A stretch of DNA of 41,315 bases, from NCBI GenBank assembly GCA_900542275.1, contig UQMW01000013.1, forward strand, positions 1 to 41,315, written 5' to 3'. A program made the translations under genes and the position numbers. Below are positions 31,889-39,431 of this stretch, piece after piece (the stretch's first letter is position 1; each line of letters starts with the position of its first letter). The stretch is from an uncultured Collinsella sp. GTDB lineage: Bacteria; Actinomycetota; Coriobacteriia; Coriobacteriales; Coriobacteriaceae. The notes below the pieces were generated by a model. It had not been told where the DNA came from, did no database searches, and worked only from the letters and a program-made list of their open reading frames with translations.

Positions 31889-32023
31889 TCTCAATCTGTA
31901 ACATCTGCAGCCATTTTTGCCGAGTAACTGTTACAGATTGAGATTATCTCCTTAGGGGAATTCGAATGTCTCGATCTGTAACAGTTAGACGGGAATTCGG
32001 GCCATAGATGTTACAGATTGAGA
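31889..32023. repeat. Tandem pair of 15-bp-stem hairpins, 80-bp period
   Basis: Hairpin A pairs 31889-31903 with 31929-31943 and hairpin B pairs 31969-31983 with 32009-32023, with stems TCTCAATCTGTAACA / TGTTACAGATTGAGA (B has one G in place of A in the left arm). Both loops are 25 bases. The two units are exactly 80 bases apart. The loop of B, reverse-complemented, matches the loop of A at about 15 of 25 positions (starting TCT, ending TAAC). With the importer promoter they account for most of the 383-base gap between the binding-protein and dxs genes. Confidence 0.85.
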
Positions 32024-32046
32024 TAATCGCGCCGCGAAAATTAAAA

Positions 32047-32080
32047 CCTCCGCAGGGGTGCTTCCCTTGCGGAGGTTTTT
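32047..32080 (-). terminator. Terminator of dxs
   Basis: AACCTCCGCA and TGCGGAGGTT (within 32045-32077) form a strong stem directly after the dxs stop; the minus strand continues TTTTAATTTT. The A- and T-rich flanks make it bidirectional. Confidence 0.85.
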
Positions 32081-33861
32081 TACTCGTTGAGTAGCCTTAC
32101 GGCTTCGGCGGCCATGTTCTCGACCGTCATGCCGTTCTGAGCGAGCAACTCTTTGGGGTCGTAGCGGTCGGGGAAGCCCTTGGCGATGCCGAAGGTGCGC
32201 GTGCGCACGGGCGTGCAGGCCAAGTAGCACGCGACACGCTCGCCCCAGCCACCGTCCAAGATGCCGTCCTCGAGAGTGACGACAATGCGATGCTCGGCGG
32301 CAAGGCTGTCGAGGAACTCACGGTCGAGCTCAGTTGCATAGCGCGGGTTGACGAGCGTGGCCTCGATGCCGTACTCGGCAGCCAAGCGGTTTGCCACGCG
32401 CTCGCCCAGCTCAAAGAAATCGCCAAGCGCGAGCACGGCAACGTCGCGGCCCTGGCGCACGACGTTGTAGCGCGCGACGCCGTAATCGTCGCCCTCGGCA
32501 GGCGCCAGATCGGGGCGGCTTACCAGGCCAATGCCCGGCACACGGATCGCTACGGGATGCTCGCGGTGGTCGAGCGACCAGCTCAGCATGGACAGATAAT
32601 CCTCCATGCAGGCCGGCGCCAAGTAGTGCATGTTGGGAAGACCGCCCAGCATGGAAATATCAAAGAACGAGAGGTGCGTCTCGGATGTGGTGCCAAAGAT
32701 CGACGCGCCAAATACCAGGATGGTTGCGGGGGCGTCGTTGAGGCACAGGTCGTGCCACAGTTCGTCGTAGGCACGCTGCAAAAACGTGCCGTACACACCA
32801 AAGACCGGCTTGGCACCGGCGCTGGCGAGCGCGGTGGCAAAGGTGACGGCGTGTTCCTCGGCAATGCCCACGTCGACAAACTGCTTGCCTGCCGCGGCGC
32901 GAAGCTCGGGTGTAAAGCCCATGATGTAGGGCGTGGCCGCCGTGATGCCCACGACCTGCGGATCGCGCTCGATGGCAGCGCTGAGCGCCTCGCCCGTAAT
33001 GTCGGCATAGGTGCGCGGCGCAGGCTCGCTCGGATGGCCCGGGCAGAGCTTGCGGCCGGTCGCCATGTCAAAGGGGCCTACGTGATGCCAACGCTCGGGA
33101 TCGCTCTGGGCTGGCTCAAAGCCCTTGCCCTTGGCGGTGGAGACGTGCAGCACGATGGGATGATCGATATCGCGCAGTTCCTGCAGCGCGTCGACGAGGG
33201 CCAACACATCGTTACCGGCGTCCAGATAGCGGTAGTCGAGCCCCATCGCGCGGAAAAGGTTGCGCTCACAGGTGCCGTTGCTGGCGCGTAGCTCGGCCAG
33301 ATTGCGATACAGGCCACCGTGGTTTTCGGCGATGGACTGGTCGTTATCGTTGACGATGATGATCAGGTTGCTGTCGAGATCGGCGGCATTGTTGAAGCCC
33401 TCAAACGCCAAGCCGCCCGAAAGCGAGCCGTCGCCAATGATGGTGATGACGTTGTACGCATCACCCGCCAGGTCACGAGCGTGCGCCAGGCCGCAGCCCA
33501 GGCTCACCGACGTGGAGGTATGGCCCATGGCGAACAGGTCGTGCTCGGACTCGTCGGGATTGGCAAAGCCAGAAGCCTCACCATAACGCTCCGGATCGAT
33601 ATAAGTGTACGCGCGCCCCGTCAGCGCCTTGTGGGCGTAGGTCTGGTGCGAAACGTCAAAGACAATCTTGTCGATGGGGGAGTTAAACACACGATGAAGC
33701 GCAACCGTGAGCTCAACGACGCCCAGGTTGGGGGCAACGTGCCCGCCGACGGCGGCGGAGCTTTCGAGGATTGCCTGGCGGATCTCGCCGCAGAGCAGCG
33801 GAAGCTCGGCGCGGTCGAGAGCCTTGACGTCCTCGGGCGTTGTCGTTTGCGTAAGCAGCAT
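32080..33861 (-). CDS. dxs: 1-deoxy-D-xylulose-5-phosphate synthase
   Basis: Thiamine diphosphate enzyme condensing pyruvate and glyceraldehyde 3-phosphate, the first step of the MEP isoprenoid pathway; the product also feeds thiamine and pyridoxal synthesis. The 593-residue chain shows VFDVSHQTYAHKALTGR, the TPP/Mg motif GDGSLSGGLAFEGFNNA..NDN, the pyrimidine-domain VGIAEEHAVTFA, and a transketolase C-terminal domain (VTLEDGILDGGWGERV). It is about 30 residues shorter than E. coli Dxs, as in many anaerobes. The start at 33861 is ATG with only a weak ribosome binding site (CACAACG). It appears to be a single gene. Confidence 0.93.
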   Translation of the reverse strand: MLLTQTTTPEDVKALDRAELPLLCGEIRQAILESSAAVGGHVAPNLGVVELTVALHRVFNSPIDKIVFDVSHQTYAHKALTGRAYTYIDPERYGEASGFANPDESEHDLFAMGHTSTSVSLGCGLAHARDLAGDAYNVITIIGDGSLSGGLAFEGFNNAADLDSNLIIIVNDNDQSIAENHGGLYRNLAELRASNGTCERNLFRAMGLDYRYLDAGNDVLALVDALQELRDIDHPIVLHVSTAKGKGFEPAQSDPERWHHVGPFDMATGRKLCPGHPSEPAPRTYADITGEALSAAIERDPQVVGITAATPYIMGFTPELRAAAGKQFVDVGIAEEHAVTFATALASAGAKPVFGVYGTFLQRAYDELWHDLCLNDAPATILVFGASIFGTTSETHLSFFDISMLGGLPNMHYLAPACMEDYLSMLSWSLDHREHPVAIRVPGIGLVSRPDLAPAEGDDYGVARYNVVRQGRDVAVLALGDFFELGERVANRLAAEYGIEATLVNPRYATELDREFLDSLAAEHRIVVTLEDGILDGGWGERVACYLACTPVRTRTFGIAKGFPDRYDPKELLAQNGMTVENMAAEAVRLLNE

Positions 33862-34089
33862 CGTTGTGGGTTACTCCATGCGAATCGAGCGCCGGCGCTC
33901 CCTCGGCCGGCACAATTGCACAAGACAGTCTCGCACATTTTGGCGTTTGATATGTGACGGCGGCGCGGTAATTCGCCAACTGGCGGGGCAAAACGTTTTG
34001 TCCGATGCCATACTGATATGTTCCATGATGTTTTTATCGATTGTGCACAGGCCGTGGCTTGTCGCCGTGAGTCGCTGGAAGGAGACAGC

Positions 34090-34647
34090 ATGCCTGATGT
34101 CGCTCGTGCCGAGAAAATCGCGTGCGAAGTAGACCATGCTGCCCGTCAACTGGCACAGGCGGGCCGTCTGGACCTGACGCGCGAGTTTATCCAGCATGGC
34201 GACGTGACGGTCTATGCACATGTGACCTCGGTGGCACGGGCAAGTCTGTCCTTTGCCGAGTGCTTGGGCCGTGCTGGCATTTCGGTCGACCGTGCCTCGC
34301 TGTTGCGCTGGGCCCTGCTGCACGATTACTTTCTCTATGATTGGCACGACCCCGATCCGAGCCATCGACTGCATGGCTTTCGTCACCCGTTTTTTGCCCT
34401 GGCGCGTGCGGAAGAAGATTTTGAGCTGACGCCGCGCGAGCGGAATATCATCGTGCGCCATATGTTTCCGCTGGTACCGGTTCCACCGACGTGTCGCGAG
34501 GCATGGATTGTGTGCCTGGCCGATAAATGGTGCGCTCTGTGCGAGACGGTCGCCGGTCGTCTGCCGCGCAAAGGCGGCGCGAACGATTTGACCGAGGGCA
34601 CGAGTGACGGTTCGAGCAAAGATTCGAGCGAAAAGAGGAGAGGGTAG
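34090..34647 (+). CDS. HD-domain phosphohydrolase
   Basis: 185-residue protein with the HD-superfamily metal ligands His44, the His78-Asp79 pair (LLHDYFLYDWH), His124 (VRHMFPL) and Asp145 (LADKWCALCE). Such stand-alone proteins hydrolyse phosphoesters, often nucleotides, but the substrate is unknown. ATG 34090 is favoured by GAAGGAGA upstream; an open extension to 34018 has no such site. The downstream membrane-protein gene starts 3 bases after its stop, so the two are likely one operon. Low-complexity Ser/Lys-rich C-terminus. Confidence 0.85.
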   Translation: MPDVARAEKIACEVDHAARQLAQAGRLDLTREFIQHGDVTVYAHVTSVARASLSFAECLGRAGISVDRASLLRWALLHDYFLYDWHDPDPSHRLHGFRHPFFALARAEEDFELTPRERNIIVRHMFPLVPVPPTCREAWIVCLADKWCALCETVAGRLPRKGGANDLTEGTSDGSSKDSSEKRRG

Positions 34648-34650
34648 ACG

Positions 34651-35670
34651 GTGGGAACCGCGATCGACATGGCATTTGACGGCGCGACGCTTGCCGCCTG
34701 TCCACTCTCGGCACTGGTGCTCTCGTTTGCCTTTTACGGGTTTTGCGGCTGGGCGTGGGAGTCGACGGTTTGCGCCATGCTCAATCACGGACGATTTGCC
34801 AACAGTGGCTTTTTGCTGGGGCCGTGTTGCCCTATCTATGGTGTGGGCGGCATAGCCTGCTGGCTTTTGCTGCGCGGGATTCCAGATGCCTCGAGCCAGT
34901 TTGTCGCCGCGGCGCTTGTATGCAGCGTAATCGAGTACAGTGTGGGCCTTCTATTGGAAAAAACAACAGGCGCGCGCTTTTGGGATTACTCACACCTGCC
35001 GTTTAACCTGCACGGACGCATCTGCCTGTACTGGGCCTGTACGTTTGGCTTGGGCGCGCTGTGCATTTGCCGCTTGGTGGAGCCGGCATTGCTGGGGCTG
35101 CTCGGCCATCTGCCGGTGCTGATTGTGCGGCTGTCCGCCTTTATCGTCGCGGTCGCGATGATGGTCGATGCGGTGTGCTCGTTGGCCAGCTGGCGCCGCC
35201 TGTCCGATGAGCTGGAGCGTGTGCGTGCCGACCTTGCCGACCGCATCAATGAGTCGCTTGCCGATGCCTCCGACTCTATGCTCGAACGTATTCCCGATTC
35301 GGCGATCGATTCGGTGGCGCAGACGCATATCCGCGGTCGCGCCGTTAACGCCTGGCTGGCCGAGCTGGGCGACGCGGCGCTCGATGCCCTGCGCGAGAAG
35401 GCTTCGATGCCGACATTTATCTCGGATGGTGCTCGCGGCCTGGCGCTCGCTGCCCGCCGCGTGGCCGATGCCGCGCCGAGCATGCCGCGTCCGTCGCTCA
35501 GTCGTCGCCTTGCCGGAAAGCGCATGAGCCGTCCGGTGCCGAGCGTGTCGCTCAGCCGCCGCGACCTACGCTTCTTTAACGCCTTCCCGCGTCTGCGCAT
35601 CAATCGCTACGAGGGCGTCATCCGAGCTACCGACCTCCGCGACCGAGCCCGCGAGCTGTTCCGGCGCTAG
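34651..35670 (+). CDS. Putative ABC transporter permease (CmpB/COG4905-like)
   Basis: 339-residue protein. The N-terminal 190 residues carry five to six membrane segments with the family signature FYGFCGWAWESTVCAM..GRFANSGFLLGPCCPIYGVGG and KTTGARFWDYSHLPFNLHGRICL. The C-terminal 150 residues are soluble and helical (LERVRADLADRINESLADAS, then an Arg-rich tail). Despite the family name (ABC_trans_CmpB) no ATPase is encoded nearby, and the true role is unknown. The start is GTG at 34651, following GGAGAGGG. Confidence 0.85.
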   Translation: MGTAIDMAFDGATLAACPLSALVLSFAFYGFCGWAWESTVCAMLNHGRFANSGFLLGPCCPIYGVGGIACWLLLRGIPDASSQFVAAALVCSVIEYSVGLLLEKTTGARFWDYSHLPFNLHGRICLYWACTFGLGALCICRLVEPALLGLLGHLPVLIVRLSAFIVAVAMMVDAVCSLASWRRLSDELERVRADLADRINESLADASDSMLERIPDSAIDSVAQTHIRGRAVNAWLAELGDAALDALREKASMPTFISDGARGLALAARRVADAAPSMPRPSLSRRLAGKRMSRPVPSVSLSRRDLRFFNAFPRLRINRYEGVIRATDLRDRARELFRR

Positions 35671-35868
35671 CCAGAGCGGGGCCAAGCGCGCCCTTCTCGT
35701 TCGCACGTTTCCCGTTCGTTTCGCGCCCGTTGCCGCGCCGTTTCCAAGATTGCGGCACCGTTTCCATTCGACAACGCGGCGTTTAACAACGCCGTATCTG
35801 GTCTACACCAGTTGCCCCTCGGCCGCATTATGGGCGCCGACAACGTCCATGCGACCAAGGGGGAGCGA

Positions 35869-37146
35869 ATGTACGATACGGGATCGACAACGTTTATGCT
35901 CATCTGCACCATGCTCGTGTTTTTAATGACACCGGGTCTGGCGTTTTTCTATGGCGGCCTGTCCAGGCGCAAAAATGTCATCAACACCATGCTTATGTGC
36001 TTTGGCGCCATTGGCCTGGTTGGTGTGCTGTGGATTGTTGCCGGCTGGTCGCTGGCCTACGGCGGCGACGGTTCCAGCCCGTTTATTGGAGGCCTTGACC
36101 AGCTGCTGTGCCTGCCGGTGCTCAACCAGGTGCTGCAGGCGGCCGAGGGCAATGCCGCGGACGGTGCCGTCTACCCTCAGATCATCAACATCGCCTTTCA
36201 GATGGCGTTTGCCATGATCACGGCAGCTATCGTCACGGGCAGCCTGGCCGGCCGCGTTAAGTTTGGTGCCATGACGGCCTTCCTGGGCATTTGGCTGCTC
36301 GTGGTCTATGCGCCGCTCGCCCACATGGTTTGGGGCGGCGAGGGCTCTTTTATCGGCGACATCATCGGCGCGCTCGACTTTGCCGGCGGCGACGTGGTGC
36401 ACATCTCGTCCGGTCTTACCGGCCTGATCCTCTGCTTAATGCTCGGCCGTCGTCGCGGTTTTGGCATGGTGAGCTACCGTCCGCATAACGTGCCGTTTGT
36501 GGCGCTGGGCGCCGGCCTGCTTTGGTTTGGCTGGTTTGGCTTTAACGGCGGCAGTGAGTTTAAGGCCGACGCCGTGGCGGCGCTTGCCATCCTTAACACC
36601 GTGACGGCCAGCGCGGCGGGTATGGTCTCGTGGCTTGTCGTCGAGCGCGTGCGCACCGGTCGCCCCACGCTGGTGGGCGCCAGCACCGGTCTGGTCGCGG
36701 GCCTCGTGGTGGTCACGCCGGGCGCGGGCTTTGTCGAGCCGTGGGCGGCGCTGGTCATGGGCCTGATCGTATCGCCCGTCTGCTACCTGGCCATCAGCCA
36801 TCTCAAGACCAAGTTTGGCTACGATGACGCGCTCGACGCGTTCGGTTGCCATGGCATTGGCGGCATCTTGGGCGGCGTGCTCACGGGCCTGTTCTGCGTG
36901 CCGGAGCTTTCGTGGACCGGTAAGGGCGGCCTGTTCTACACGGGCGACGTGTCGCTGCTCATCTCGCAGATCCTGGGCATTGTGGTGACGGTCGCTATAG
37001 TGCTGGTGCTCGACTTGGTGATCGCCGCAGTGGTCAAGGCGCTGTTCCACGGCAGTCTGCGTGTGGACGAGGCCGACGAGGCGCTGGGCCTGGATGTAAG
37101 TCAGCACGGCGAGAGCGCGTATCCTTCTTTCTCCGGACTCGATTAG
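35869..37146 (+). CDS. amt: Ammonium transporter
   Basis: Trimeric membrane channel conducting ammonium/ammonia, 425 residues and eleven predicted membrane helices. Motifs include FYGGLSRRKNVINTMLMCF near the N-terminus, the FAGGDVVHISSGLTGL pore segment with the first pore His, WFGWFGFNGGSE, and the second pore His in FGCHGIGGILGGVLTGLF. ATG 35869 is used because GGGGGAGCGA directly precedes it. The P-II gene that regulates Amt follows, separated by a large inverted repeat, the usual amtB-glnK pairing under nitrogen control. Confidence 0.95.
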   Translation: MYDTGSTTFMLICTMLVFLMTPGLAFFYGGLSRRKNVINTMLMCFGAIGLVGVLWIVAGWSLAYGGDGSSPFIGGLDQLLCLPVLNQVLQAAEGNAADGAVYPQIINIAFQMAFAMITAAIVTGSLAGRVKFGAMTAFLGIWLLVVYAPLAHMVWGGEGSFIGDIIGALDFAGGDVVHISSGLTGLILCLMLGRRRGFGMVSYRPHNVPFVALGAGLLWFGWFGFNGGSEFKADAVAALAILNTVTASAAGMVSWLVVERVRTGRPTLVGASTGLVAGLVVVTPGAGFVEPWAALVMGLIVSPVCYLAISHLKTKFGYDDALDAFGCHGIGGILGGVLTGLFCVPELSWTGKGGLFYTGDVSLLISQILGIVVTVAIVLVLDLVIAAVVKALFHGSLRVDEADEALGLDVSQHGESAYPSFSGLD

Positions 37147-37148
37147 CA

Positions 37149-37257
37149 GCACGGCTTTCCCAGGCATCCGACCTTGCCCCTCAAACCGTCGCTTGCGTAC
37201 ATTTAGTACGCGGCGCTCCTCTTTCGGGGCAATCTCGGGCACCTGGAAAACCCGTGC
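37149..37257. repeat. 109-bp nested inverted repeat between amt and glnK
   Basis: Outer arms 37149-37180 and 37227-37257 pair imperfectly over about 30 positions (GCACGG/CCGTGC at the ends and TTGCCCC/GGGGCAA inside), and the centre holds a perfect GCGTAC-ATTTA-GTACGC hairpin (37195-37211). It starts 3 bases after the amt stop. It could act as a terminator or attenuator that lowers glnK relative to amt, or be a mobile palindrome. Confidence 0.75.
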
Positions 37258-37303
37258 CATGTGAAGGACAATTCATTTCTTTTATTGAAGAGAGGAATTC
37301 ACT

Positions 37304-37642
37304 ATGAAGAAAATTACGGCGATCGTTCGTGCTGAGAAGCTTGAGGTTCTTAAAGACGCGCTGTTTGCTGCTGATGTTCGCGGTATGACTATCAACCAGG
37401 TGCAGGGCTGCGGCGCGCAGCATGGCTGGAAGGAGTACGTGCGCGGCAACGAGTTACTTGTCAACACGATCCCCAAGGTGCAGTTCACCCTCATCTGCGC
37501 CGATGAACATGTCGATGGCATTGTCGAGATTATCTGCAACGCTGCTCGCACCGGTGCCGTTGGAGACGGCAAGATTTGGGTCGAGCCGGTCGAAGAGGTC
37601 ATCCGCATCCGCACCGGCGAACACGGCCCCGCCGCGGTGTAG
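37304..37642 (+). CDS. glnK: P-II nitrogen regulatory protein
   Basis: 112-residue trimeric sensor of 2-oxoglutarate, ATP and ADP that plugs the Amt channel. Full-length match to the family: MKKITAIVRAEKLE, T-loop residues 37-55, and the C-terminal GAVGDGKIWVEPVEEVIRIRTGE. Residue 51, the Tyr uridylylated in E. coli GlnK/GlnB, is Leu here (RGNELLV against RGAEYMV), so control by GlnD-type uridylylation is not expected. ATG 37304 follows GAGAGGAATTCACT. Functionally tied to the preceding amt gene. Confidence 0.94.
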   Translation: MKKITAIVRAEKLEVLKDALFAADVRGMTINQVQGCGAQHGWKEYVRGNELLVNTIPKVQFTLICADEHVDGIVEIICNAARTGAVGDGKIWVEPVEEVIRIRTGEHGPAAV

Positions 37643-37658
37643 AGTTGCCTTTCGCCTG

Positions 37659-37692
37659 ATGGGCGCGCCTCCCTTGGGACGCGCCCATTCTC
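37659..37692 (+). terminator. Terminator of glnK
   Basis: ATGGGCGCG (37659-37667) pairs with CGCGCCCAT (37680-37688), loop CCTCCCTTGGGA, followed by TCTCG. Weak U-tract. Confidence 0.65.
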
Positions 37693-37729
37693 GTCTACAA
37701 TATCGTTCAGACGAAGGAGAGGCACGCCC

Positions 37730-38587
37730 ATGATCAAGATGTTTGCGAGTGACTTAGACGGAACGCTGCAGAACGCCCTGCACGAGGCAGATGGGACCAT
37801 CCGCCGTGCCATTCGCGAGCTGACCGAGGCTGGCCTGCATGTGGTTCCCGCGACCGGGCGCTCGACGTTGCCGATCGGCGAGCATGGCTTTACGGGCCTG
37901 GCGCTTGACGCCTGCTGTTCTAACGGCTCCATCGTGCGCGACAGCCATGGCGAGGTGCTCAAGACCTGGACCATCGACCCACAGATCACCGAGGAGCTGC
38001 TCAAGGAGTTTCCGGATATCTGTTTTGACTGCTCCACGCCCGACGGCATGTTCTCAAGCGGTTCGTTCGAGATGCATCAGGCGGGCTTTAAAAAGGACAG
38101 TCCTATCAAACGCATCGTGATGCGCGGTATGCGTGCGCGTGGCGGGTATCACGAGGAGCAGTATTTCGACCAGTCGATCGGTGACATCCTGCGCCACGAT
38201 GTGTGCAAGATCAACTGCCGCGTGATCTCGCCCGAGCTGGAGCGCGACCTTAAGGCGTATTTGGCCGAGCGCTCGGACCGCGTGGTCAACGCGCCGTTCG
38301 ATCCGGTGATGTTCGAAATCACGGACGTGGCGTGCAACAAGGGCGAGAGCGTGGCCTGGCTGGCAGGCTACTACGGTATTGCCGAGGATGAGGTCGCGGT
38401 CTACGGCGACGGCGGCAACGACATCGCCATGCTCAAGCGTTTCCGCCACAGCTACGCCACAAAGAATGGCAGTGACGCGGCCAAGGCCGCCGCGAGCGCG
38501 ACCATCGGCAGCTGCATGGTCCACGCCGTCCCCAAACACATGCTCGCCACCATGCACAAGCAGAGCTCTCACGCTGTCATCGAATAA
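37730..38587 (+). CDS. HAD-superfamily hydrolase (Cof type)
   Basis: 285-residue phosphatase of the Cof/HAD-IIB subfamily, acting on sugar phosphates, nucleotides or flavin precursors. Motif I is FASDLDGTL (nucleophile Asp8, acid Asp10), motif II is the Thr of VPATGRS, the Lys motif is NKGESVAWL, and motif IV is YGDGGNDIAML. The cap domain lies between about residues 85 and 190. The ATG at 37730 follows GAAGGAGAGG. Its stop is followed by a palindrome. Confidence 0.9.
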   Translation: MIKMFASDLDGTLQNALHEADGTIRRAIRELTEAGLHVVPATGRSTLPIGEHGFTGLALDACCSNGSIVRDSHGEVLKTWTIDPQITEELLKEFPDICFDCSTPDGMFSSGSFEMHQAGFKKDSPIKRIVMRGMRARGGYHEEQYFDQSIGDILRHDVCKINCRVISPELERDLKAYLAERSDRVVNAPFDPVMFEITDVACNKGESVAWLAGYYGIAEDEVAVYGDGGNDIAMLKRFRHSYATKNGSDAAKAAASATIGSCMVHAVPKHMLATMHKQSSHAVIE

Positions 38588-38618
38588 TGCGACAAAGGGA
38601 TTGTCCCTTTGTCGCATT
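38586..38618. terminator. Perfect 15-bp palindromic hairpin after the HAD gene
   Basis: AATGCGACAAAGGGA (38586-38600) pairs perfectly with TCCCTTTGTCGCATT (38604-38618) around TTG. The left arm starts in the TAA stop codon. No U-tract follows, so it may be a repeat element rather than a classical terminator. Confidence 0.75.
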
Positions 38619-38643
38619 CCAAATATTGCCTTTACGTGTTGAT

Positions 38644-38686
38644 GCACACGGTGTGCAATAATACTCGCACTGTGCAATAGCGCACA
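38644..38686 (+). promoter_or_regulatory. Candidate operator region of the TetR gene
   Basis: Two palindromes, GCACAC-G-GTGTGC (38644-38656) and TGTGC-N6-GCACA (38671-38686), share the direct repeat TGTGCAATA at 38652 and 38671, 19 bases apart. They lie 23-65 bases before the regulator start and probably overlap its promoter, as expected for autoregulation by a TetR dimer pair. Confidence 0.5.
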
Positions 38687-38708
38687 GGTTGAGTAACAAG
38701 GAGGACGC

Positions 38709-39419
38709 TTGTCCCAGCTCGAGAAATGTGATCGCCGGTCCCTTCGCTCGCAGCGTGCCCTTCGCCAGGCACTTGCTAGCGAGCTTGCCGAAAGCGGCGA
38801 CCTTTCGCGCATTAATGTCGCGTCGCTCACCGAGCGCGCCGGCCTTACGCGTCGCACGTTCTATTCGCACTACCGCGATATTCCCGACTTTATCAATCAA
38901 ATCGAGGACGGCTTGCTGGCCGAGATTCGTGAGCGCATTGAGCTCATCACTGCAGCTCAGCTGCCCGATCTCTATCACAACATCGATGAGCTCGAGCCGG
39001 CGCCCGGTTCGGTTGAGCTGCTGCGTTATCTTGCGGCCAACCGCGACTTAATCGGTGCGCTGCTGGGTCCGGGCGGCGACCAGGCCTTCATTAAAAGGAT
39101 TATCGACACCGCGCGTGAGGCTGTGGTGCCGCGTGCGCAGACGGGCATTTTGGGCCTGGCTCTGGGCACGTTCTTTGACTACTACGTTACCTACGTCGTG
39201 AGTGCCGAGGTCGGCATGATTCAGCGCTGGTTTGAGCGTGGGCTCACCGAATCGCCCGAGGCCATAGCGCGCATCATGACGGTTATCGCCTTTGTGCGCC
39301 CCGGCGACCTGTATGGCCAACCCATCGATATCAACGTGCCGGAATACGGCATGAAGCTATTGAATCTGCAGCTCGAGGACGCGGTCGACACCGCCGCAAC
39401 CGTCGAGTCCAACAACTAA
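38709..39419 (+). CDS. TetR/AcrR family transcriptional regulator
   Basis: 236 residues with the N-terminal TetR helix-turn-helix (INVASLTERAGLTRRTFYSHYRDIPDFI, about residues 39-66) and a helical ligand domain. The start is TTG at 38709, supported by AAGGAGG four bases upstream; no ATG or GTG is better placed. It lies 12 bases before the dehydratase-activator gene and so is probably co-transcribed with it. The ligand is unknown; a CoA thioester or fatty acid would fit the neighbour but is only inference. Confidence 0.88.
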   Translation: MSQLEKCDRRSLRSQRALRQALASELAESGDLSRINVASLTERAGLTRRTFYSHYRDIPDFINQIEDGLLAEIRERIELITAAQLPDLYHNIDELEPAPGSVELLRYLAANRDLIGALLGPGGDQAFIKRIIDTAREAVVPRAQTGILGLALGTFFDYYVTYVVSAEVGMIQRWFERGLTESPEAIARIMTVIAFVRPGDLYGQPIDINVPEYGMKLLNLQLEDAVDTAATVESNN

Positions 39420-39431
39420 GAGGAGAGACAG

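Noticed and set aside
35750..35800. GGCGTT..AACGCC short palindrome upstream of amt
   Set aside because: Six paired bases in GC-rich sequence, not convincing as a nitrogen-regulator site.
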